Part shown: positions 60,201 to 64,000 of the stretch, piece by piece | How positions within the stretch are numbered: the first letter of the stretch is position 1 | Layout of the letters: every line of letters starts with the position of its first letter | Position numbers and translations under genes: made by a program | Assembly (NCBI RefSeq): GCF_001667315.1 | Contig: NZ_LZHT01000106.1 | Location: forward strand, 62,001 to 126,000 | Source of the DNA: Mycobacterium sp. 852002-10029_SCH5224772 | GTDB taxonomy: Bacteria > Actinomycetota > Actinomycetes > Mycobacteriales > Mycobacteriaceae | Direction: 5' to 3' | DNA: 64,000 bases | Notes under the pieces: model-generated | What the model was told of the DNA's origin: nothing | What the model saw: only the letters and a program-made list of their open reading frames with translations | Databases searched by the model: none

Positions 60201-60340
60201 CATCCGACCAATGGTTCAACGAGGGGCAATTCGCCGCCTACACCGAGCTGGGCCGCGTCATCGCCAAGGAAGCGGTCGAGTGCCTCCGAGAATGCACCTC
60301 GCCGGCGGCCGGCGGATCGAGTGAGCCACCGGCATCCTGA
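57248..60340 (+). CDS. Membrane-embedded patatin-like phospholipase
   Basis: A 1030-residue protein. Four N-terminal transmembrane segments are followed by the patatin oxyanion-hole motif (LCLSGGGVRSACVAMGAMQ), the nucleophile elbow ISVSGGGYAAG (GxSxG), a block of about five more membrane helices inserted in the middle (about residues 375-630), and the catalytic aspartate in VQITDGGHYDNSGLVEAL. The insertion of helices between Ser and Asp is unusual for patatins. It would release fatty acids from membrane lipids. GTG 57248 follows GGGAGG; an upstream TTG is the alternative. It follows the two microprotein genes on the same strand. Confidence 0.88.
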   Translation: MSRRWSAWASSIAVGMIVTGVAFCCTLIDRGPIVGDLSAQFPAGLTKHPWAIIAAGMVLLGCAAFYRVRASSRFGCRIAGFVVAATVVAVAAGLTAHFLVPIRLPNTAMGTAAAAAATIMVCASLVAAIGVVASLGIIARGAMGTLRLWAWHRMRGVSLPRMLLPSKFFQRSGAGSRDEPRKKPWWEVVLAPQELPEVLATNEAVRKSGETVDALLERQQSWLRAYNVPGVTAALKGRIKPLQALCLSGGGVRSACVAMGAMQVFSRPSNDTAAVGSMTSEHSSAAPLLDDLDYVISVSGGGYAAGARLLAVQPEPSDQETEGAQQGPKPPESVVPVSQRFEDGSQEFDHVRRGSSYIADSPLELVRALGEVLKNLLASLATIFIVPVIAGWVLGWLLARIPIAAFPPVPAEHPAAEPNAHGAQYTEIELKEHGEYFASLVGQPAAYWALGSLAAAAVLVTMTALVIEWVSASRRGERVRTCVSGLARAITGLALVVFTLTIAVPGLMRLCWWASAHLPANPGSAFTALSGVVGLNYVAALIAMVWRDKNKLAKSAGAQPSPTLLKRLLPPGVISLLLVVGTLAVLLLVWLALLGSFAAGVFHYNTKNVFGDRLNEVPHGAWWVIGLVVAASFIGFADVTSMSLHPFYRRRLARTFAVRRLPPVGENNAAVRYPDNEPTWLDDYGRVSKGPKFVFACSATIIGPDKPAPGLNAVSYVLSADLVGGPELGWLDTGKLLSASPPRIRRDLTVEAAVAVSGAAFASAMGRQDKGIEKLLAISGARLGTWLPNPNFVRQLCHDAGPDRSDDPPRVLPPKSLPTIRGAGYLYREILGINNKDARLVQITDGGHYDNSGLVEALRRRCRLIIVIDGGGDPPPLPTGLTDALRLAKYELGVNIALKRKGAYSLENIAPGSGTQFAKDNALAGLNPRITRGAVVKGEITYPAAAGLMVCTGTLIFVKAVVSQHCPYWLLSYAASSEIFPHDPTSDQWFNEGQFAAYTELGRVIAKEAVECLRECTSPAAGGSSEPPAS

Positions 60341-60530
60341 GTCGTTGGTCAGGCCGGTAACCCTGGCGTCGGACAGCACATCAACAGTCGATACGGCATT
60401 GTCCGGTGGCCCGCCCCCGGACCGTGCACTGGGACCACTCCGTGCCGTATCGCGACATGCACGTCGGCGACCTCTGCGATCGGGGCAAGTGGGCTGTTTC
60501 GATTGGCTGAGGTCTGGGAATCCGCAGGCG

Positions 60531-61241
60531 ATGAGCTTGCGAAGATTTGCCCATTATCTCGCTGCTGCCGCGGTGGCAGCCGGGGCGTCGATGGTGGGCC
60601 TGCCCGCCCCGGCGGCATCCGCCGAGCCATGTCCGGACGTGGAGGTGGTGTTTGCCCGCGGTACCGGCGAGCCACCCGGGGTCGGCGGGGTCGGGCAGGC
60701 GTTCGTCGATGCGCTGGGATCACGGGTCGGCGGCAAGTCGGTGGGCGTCTATCCGGTCAACTATGAGGCGAGTGGCGACTTCAACGGAGGTATCGATTTC
60801 GCGAGAACCTTCGTGGACGGGATCAGGGACGCCGGCGCTCACCTCGAGTCAACGGCATCGAATTGTCCGAACACCAGAGTGGTGCTCGGTGGGTATTCCC
60901 AAGGTGCCGCCGTGGCCGGCTTTGTCACGTCGGCTGCCGTGCCCAAGGAAGTGCCACAGGAGTTCGTGTCCTACGTACCTCAGCCGTTGCCCCCGGCGGT
61001 GGCTAATCATGTGGCCGCGGTGGTCCTTTTCGGAACTCCCTCCAACGAGTTCTTGCGCGGCGCCGGCGCGCCGCCCATCACGATCGGCCCGCTGTACGCG
61101 GCCAAGACCATCCAGCTGTGCGCCGCCGATGACACGATTTGCAATGGCGCTCCTACGGGGCCGCCCGGCATCGCTCACACCATGTATGCGGCGAACGGCA
61201 TGACCGATCAGGGCGCGGATTTTGCTGCGAGTCACCTGTAG
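60531..61241 (+). CDS. Secreted cutinase
   Basis: A 236-residue exported serine esterase. The signal peptide (RRFAHYLAAAAVAAGASMVG) is cleaved after ASA near residue 30. The first motif is CPDVEVVFARGTGEPPGVGG, the nucleophile is in VVLGGYSQGAAV, the acid in CAADDTIC and the histidine in GIAHTMYAANG. Mycobacterial cutinase-like proteins cleave lipid esters and some have phospholipase activity. Start ATG 60531. It lies 190 bases after the patatin gene on the same strand. Confidence 0.92.
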   Translation: MSLRRFAHYLAAAAVAAGASMVGLPAPAASAEPCPDVEVVFARGTGEPPGVGGVGQAFVDALGSRVGGKSVGVYPVNYEASGDFNGGIDFARTFVDGIRDAGAHLESTASNCPNTRVVLGGYSQGAAVAGFVTSAAVPKEVPQEFVSYVPQPLPPAVANHVAAVVLFGTPSNEFLRGAGAPPITIGPLYAAKTIQLCAADDTICNGAPTGPPGIAHTMYAANGMTDQGADFAASHL

Positions 61242-61330
61242 CCTCTGCGCCACGGGGGTTTCACGTCGCCGATACGGCTGGATCGAAGATGGGGGCGGCG
61301 GGTTTTCTTCCGTCGAATCAACCAGACTTT

Positions 61331-62143
61331 TTAGCGCAGAGATTCAGACAACGGGGTCAACTCGGCGTGGATGGTGCGGCCGTACTTGGACCGCATGACC
61401 CGGTGGGCCAACGGCACCAACACGCCGTGCAGGAACGGATACTTCTGCCGCAGCAGACATCTCGCCTTGGAATATTCAGGCCCATCAAGTAGCCGCACCG
61501 TGCCAGACAGCGTTGGTCCCGTGGGTTTGCCCGACGCCGTTGCCGCCCCAAATTCGACGTTCGGATTACGCCGGATCCGGCGCACTTTGATCGCCCGCTC
61601 GAAACTCCGAAAGTAGGCGCGATCTCCGTCCACCACGATGCTGACCGGGCTGGAGCCTGGGGTGCCGTCCTTACGAAAGGTGGTGAGCGAGATCGTCTTT
61701 TGCCGCACGAACGGCACTAACGTCGAATTGGTTGCGGCGCCAACGGCGCCCAACACATAGCCGAGTTGACGAAGCCGCAGCGCGAAGGCCAGAAGCAGTG
61801 CCACTGACATGGCACCGAGGATCCATGCTTGCGCGGGTGAACCACCCACGTCGAGATCGATAAAATGGTTCACGGTGTGCACGGTGTTCGCCACGATGAA
61901 TCCGGCGAGCGCGGTAGCCAACGCGTCGGCCCAGATCAGTGCAAGAAGCAGTGTGACGCCCAGACCGAGCTGGAACGCTCCGACGTCATGCAAGAAGTGC
62001 CGATGCGCCTCAAATCCGACGGAATCGGCGAATGAAGTCGGATCCGCCAAGCACCAGATCCCAATCCCAGCGGTAACGATCCCTACACCCGCTGTCACGG
62101 CGACTAGGTAGATCCGCGCCGGCGTACTCAAGTGATTCATCAT
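61331..62143 (-). CDS. Membrane domain fused to PPOX-class F420-type oxidoreductase
   Basis: A 270-residue protein of two parts. Residues 1-130 contain four transmembrane helices (ARIYLVAVTAGVGIVTAGIG, then FQLGLGVTLLLALIWA and further helices). Residues about 140-270 form a split-barrel PPOX-type domain (FVRQKTISLTTFRKDGTPGS, SPVSIVVDGDRAYFRSFERA, KVRRIRRNPNVEFG). Stand-alone PPOX proteins of this type bind F420 or flavin. The membrane part would tether the reductase to the inner membrane. Two ATGs (62143, 62140) are adjacent. No operon partner is evident. Confidence 0.87.
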   Translation of the reverse strand: MMNHLSTPARIYLVAVTAGVGIVTAGIGIWCLADPTSFADSVGFEAHRHFLHDVGAFQLGLGVTLLLALIWADALATALAGFIVANTVHTVNHFIDLDVGGSPAQAWILGAMSVALLLAFALRLRQLGYVLGAVGAATNSTLVPFVRQKTISLTTFRKDGTPGSSPVSIVVDGDRAYFRSFERAIKVRRIRRNPNVEFGAATASGKPTGPTLSGTVRLLDGPEYSKARCLLRQKYPFLHGVLVPLAHRVMRSKYGRTIHAELTPLSESLR

Positions 62144-62288
62144 GCTGCCCTTCCGACAAAACCTTCTTCTCGTCCTTGATCGCTAGACGGAATTGGGCGC
62201 CGATATGTGACGGCGGCGCGACGGTACCCGTCGCGTCCGTGCGGCAGACAGTCACCAAAGCCCCCTGCCGAACCGCGGGCCGCGCCCC

Positions 62289-62435
62289 CTATCTCTGACG
62301 GATGAACCCGGCGCGCCGGGGCTTGTTTTGCTCGGTCACCTGCGCTTCACGACGGTGGCGCGTCCACCACGTCCGCAAGGTCTCAGCATCGATCGGCGCA
62401 GTGGGCTCGTCAAAGGGTGATGGTGCTGTATACAT
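62289..62435 (-). CDS. Small hypothetical protein (48 residues)
   Basis: A short frame beginning MYTAPSPFDEPTAPIDAETL and continuing RTWWTRHRREAQ, with an arginine-rich C-terminus. The ATG at 62435 is preceded by GAAGAAGG at a good distance. No family is recognised and no other evidence supports it. The double tryptophan and basic tail might bind nucleic acid or membrane. Confidence 0.4.
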   Translation of the reverse strand: MYTAPSPFDEPTAPIDAETLRTWWTRHRREAQVTEQNKPRRAGFIRQR

Positions 62436-62551
62436 GGCGCCTTCTTCGCTGCAGATTGTAGACGAACGCGTCCACTATTAGCTGTGAGCATACTATGCGT
62501 CGCCAAGGGTCGCTATCGTCTACTAAGCGACGAGCCGCAAGTCACATGTTG

Positions 62552-62863
62552 CTATTGGCCGGCCGGCGGACGGCACTCGTTGGCGCCTGGATCCCACCAC
62601 CAGCCGTTGTCACACGCGAGCGGTTGGGGTCCGACGCCAAGCGGCCGGCAGACATTGGCCGTCGGGTCCCACCACTGACCGGGGTCGCACGCCAGGGGTT
62701 GTGGCCCGACCCCGACCGGTCGGCAGACCTTCCCGGTGGGGTCCCACCACTCGCCGTCGGCGCAGTCGGCCTTGCTGACCGCCGGTGTCACGATCGTCAC
62801 GGCTGCCATTGATGCGAACGCCACCATGATGGCGGGAACAAGACGGCGAACGAACGTCCTCAT
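62552..62863 (-). CDS. Secreted protein with three CxxGxWWDP repeats
   Basis: A 103-residue exported protein. The signal peptide (VRRLVPAIMVAFASMAAVTI) is cleaved near SKA at residue 32. The mature part is three tandem repeats of about 24 residues: ADCADGEWWDPTGKVCRPVG, ACDPGQWWDPTANVCRPLG and ACDNGWWWDPGANECRP, linked by VGPQPL. Each has two cysteines likely to form a disulphide around a tryptophan pair. The family is not recognised. It may bind a cell-wall or extracellular partner. Confidence 0.85.
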   Translation of the reverse strand: MRTFVRRLVPAIMVAFASMAAVTIVTPAVSKADCADGEWWDPTGKVCRPVGVGPQPLACDPGQWWDPTANVCRPLGVGPQPLACDNGWWWDPGANECRPPAGQ

Positions 62864-62954
62864 TGCGGGCCTCCCCTCGTGGTATGTGCATCATCGAACC
62901 GAGCCCGGCGACGGAGGTCAAGACCATTCGCGGCAATCGCGGGCAGTCAGCTCG

Positions 62955-63665
62955 TCAACGAGTTTCGGTCGCCGAGTCACGAATGCGGTGGGCTCCAAAG
63001 CGAGTGTCCGGTTGTGGTCTCGGCGCGAGCTCCAGTGCGACCGCGACGACGGGCTTGGCCCAAGCCGGTGTTGAGGTCAAATCGGACGGCCCGATGATGC
63101 GGCCGTGGTCCATGTGCAGCACCAAGACCGGCTTCGGTACCTGCCCGATTTCCGGGTCGGCGGTCGCAGAGTTGTCATATACCCGCAGCTCGGTCAACAC
63201 CGGTAGGAGTCTGACCAGATTGATCAGGCTGTGTCGGTAGCGCCGGCGGACGTCGGCTTCGGAAATATCGTGCCCGCCGGCGCGGACCCGTTGTCGCACC
63301 CGCTCGATACAGGTATCAGCGCTGTCGAGCCCTACATAGAAAACGTGGACCTCGAGCCCACGCTTGGCGGCCTCGGCCAGCAGTCCCGGCATCGTGTTAC
63401 CGCCGAGTGTGGTCTCAAAGGTGAAATCGAGGCCTTGGTCAATCGCCCGCTGCAGCAGTTTTCGACCCTGTTCCCATGCCGCCGCATTGGCCTCGGCCTG
63501 GCCCAATCCGGGGTTGGCCGCGATGATTTCCCGCGCGGCCTCGTCGGGGTTGTAGTACTCACCGCCTTTATCGCGGATCGTCGCCCCGACGACGCTGCTT
63601 TTGCCGGCGCCGTTGACGCCCGCCAACACGTGTATCTGCGCCGGTGGCGTTCTCGTGCGAGCCAT
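62955..63665 (-). CDS. Zeta-toxin family kinase
   Basis: A 236-residue zeta-toxin-like protein. Walker A is LAGVNGAGKSSVVGAT (about residues 14-29), followed by EYYNPDEAAREIIAANPG, a region typical of zeta toxins (substrate-site Asp), and TFETTLGGNTMPGLLAEAAK. Zeta toxins phosphorylate UDP-sugar precursors of peptidoglycan; some homologues are plain ATPases. The gene starts 12 bases after the stop of a Phd/YefM-like antitoxin gene on the same strand, so the two form a toxin-antitoxin operon. The usual epsilon antitoxin is absent. Confidence 0.87.
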   Translation of the reverse strand: MARTRTPPAQIHVLAGVNGAGKSSVVGATIRDKGGEYYNPDEAAREIIAANPGLGQAEANAAAWEQGRKLLQRAIDQGLDFTFETTLGGNTMPGLLAEAAKRGLEVHVFYVGLDSADTCIERVRQRVRAGGHDISEADVRRRYRHSLINLVRLLPVLTELRVYDNSATADPEIGQVPKPVLVLHMDHGRIIGPSDLTSTPAWAKPVVAVALELAPRPQPDTRFGAHRIRDSATETR

Positions 63666-63677
63666 GGGCCGCGCGGA

Positions 63678-64000
63678 TCAGCGCAGCGGCGCGGTGCGTG
63701 CCGCCTTCACCGCGGCGGCGCCCAGTTCCTCCGGCGCGGCGTCGAACGCCGCGGCGACCCCGGCTTTGGCCTTCGGCGTCTGCATGGTGGACAACAGCTC
63801 GTCGAAGCGCTCACTGAGATCGTCGAGCGCGGGTGCCGCGGTTGCGGCCAACGCCTCGAATTCGGCGTACGACAACAGCACGGCCCGGGGCGTGTTGTGC
63901 TTGGTGATCACCACCGCCCCGCTGACCGCGGCCTCGTCGAACACGGTGCCAAACTCGTTTTTGAGGCGGCTGGCGGTCACCGAGGGGACATCGACAAGCT
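63678..64000 (-). CDS. Phd/YefM-type antitoxin, 5' end beyond window
   Basis: The frame reads LVDVPSVTASRLKNEFGTVF then DEAAVSGAVVITKHNTPRAV and LLSYAEFEALA, the standard N-terminal DNA-binding fold of Phd/YefM antitoxins. A GTG at 63980 could start it, but the open frame continues to the window edge with family-like residues, so the true start is probably outside. The C-terminal part (DDLSERFDELLSTMQTPKAK) would wrap the toxin. It is encoded immediately upstream of the zeta-like toxin and would repress the operon. Confidence 0.85.
   Translation of the reverse strand, partial: LVDVPSVTASRLKNEFGTVFDEAAVSGAVVITKHNTPRAVLLSYAEFEALAATAAPALDDLSERFDELLSTMQTPKAKAGVAAAFDAAPEELGAAAVKAARTAPLR

Overview
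The window is high-GC chromosomal DNA from an actinobacterium, almost certainly a slow-growing Mycobacterium close to the M. avium complex. This is inferred from the paired MmpS/MmpL transporter, a close relative of M. tuberculosis FabG3 (Rv2002), a small secreted CBM2 protein that looks like Rv1987, F420-linked enzymes, a cutinase, a mycothiol-type DinB protein and many TetR regulators of lipid genes. No rRNA, tRNA or CRISPR array was seen.

Layout. 1-11.1 kb is ordinary lipid and redox metabolism: a universal stress protein, a membrane acyltransferase, an aldo/keto reductase, SDRs, NTF2-like and thioesterase proteins, an acyl-CoA dehydrogenase, a luciferase-like oxidoreductase and FabG3. 11.1-15.3 kb is an mmpS-mmpL operon with its TetR gene. 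15.5-19.9 kb holds an HSL-type esterase, an enoyl-CoA hydratase-like protein, a TetR, a CobW-type GTPase and a TesB thioesterase.

20.0-32.3 kb is an accessory island. It contains two small genes lying between two copies of a hairpin-plus-palindrome repeat, an arsR/arsM pair, a second large mmpL, a DUF6188-like gene and tetR sharing a perfect palindrome, an IS256-type transposase fragment, and a Tn7/Tn5053-like module read leftward (TnsA-like endonuclease, DD(35)E TniA/TnsB, TniB/TnsC ATPase, TniQ). A decayed inverted tniQ 3' end abuts the mmpL 3' end, and the intact tniQ takes its stop codon from the IS256 fragment. The island is therefore a scar of several mobile-element events. A third copy of the hairpin repeat lies just upstream of tnsA.

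32.5-43.3 kb is regulator-enzyme pairs (SDR/TetR, HxlR, an acyl-CoA ligase, two paralogous NTF2 proteins around SDR/TetR, an SDR and an F420-reductase-like gene facing a MarR) with clear operator palindromes, and an LGFP lipoprotein. 43.3-49.1 kb is poorer in genes and holds two gene relics and the CBM2 protein.

49.3-61.2 kb is the most unusual part. It encodes one polypeptide joining a cyclooxygenase-like haem dioxygenase domain to a catalase-related haem domain, followed on the same strand by a STAND/LuxR regulator, a small unknown protein, two tandem paralogous single-helix microproteins of 38 and 37 residues, a membrane-embedded patatin-type lipase and a secreted cutinase. Taken together this looks like a lipid release and oxylipin-forming locus; that reading is inference. 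The window ends with a membrane-PPOX fusion, a three-repeat secreted cysteine protein and a Phd/YefM-zeta type toxin-antitoxin pair running off the right edge.
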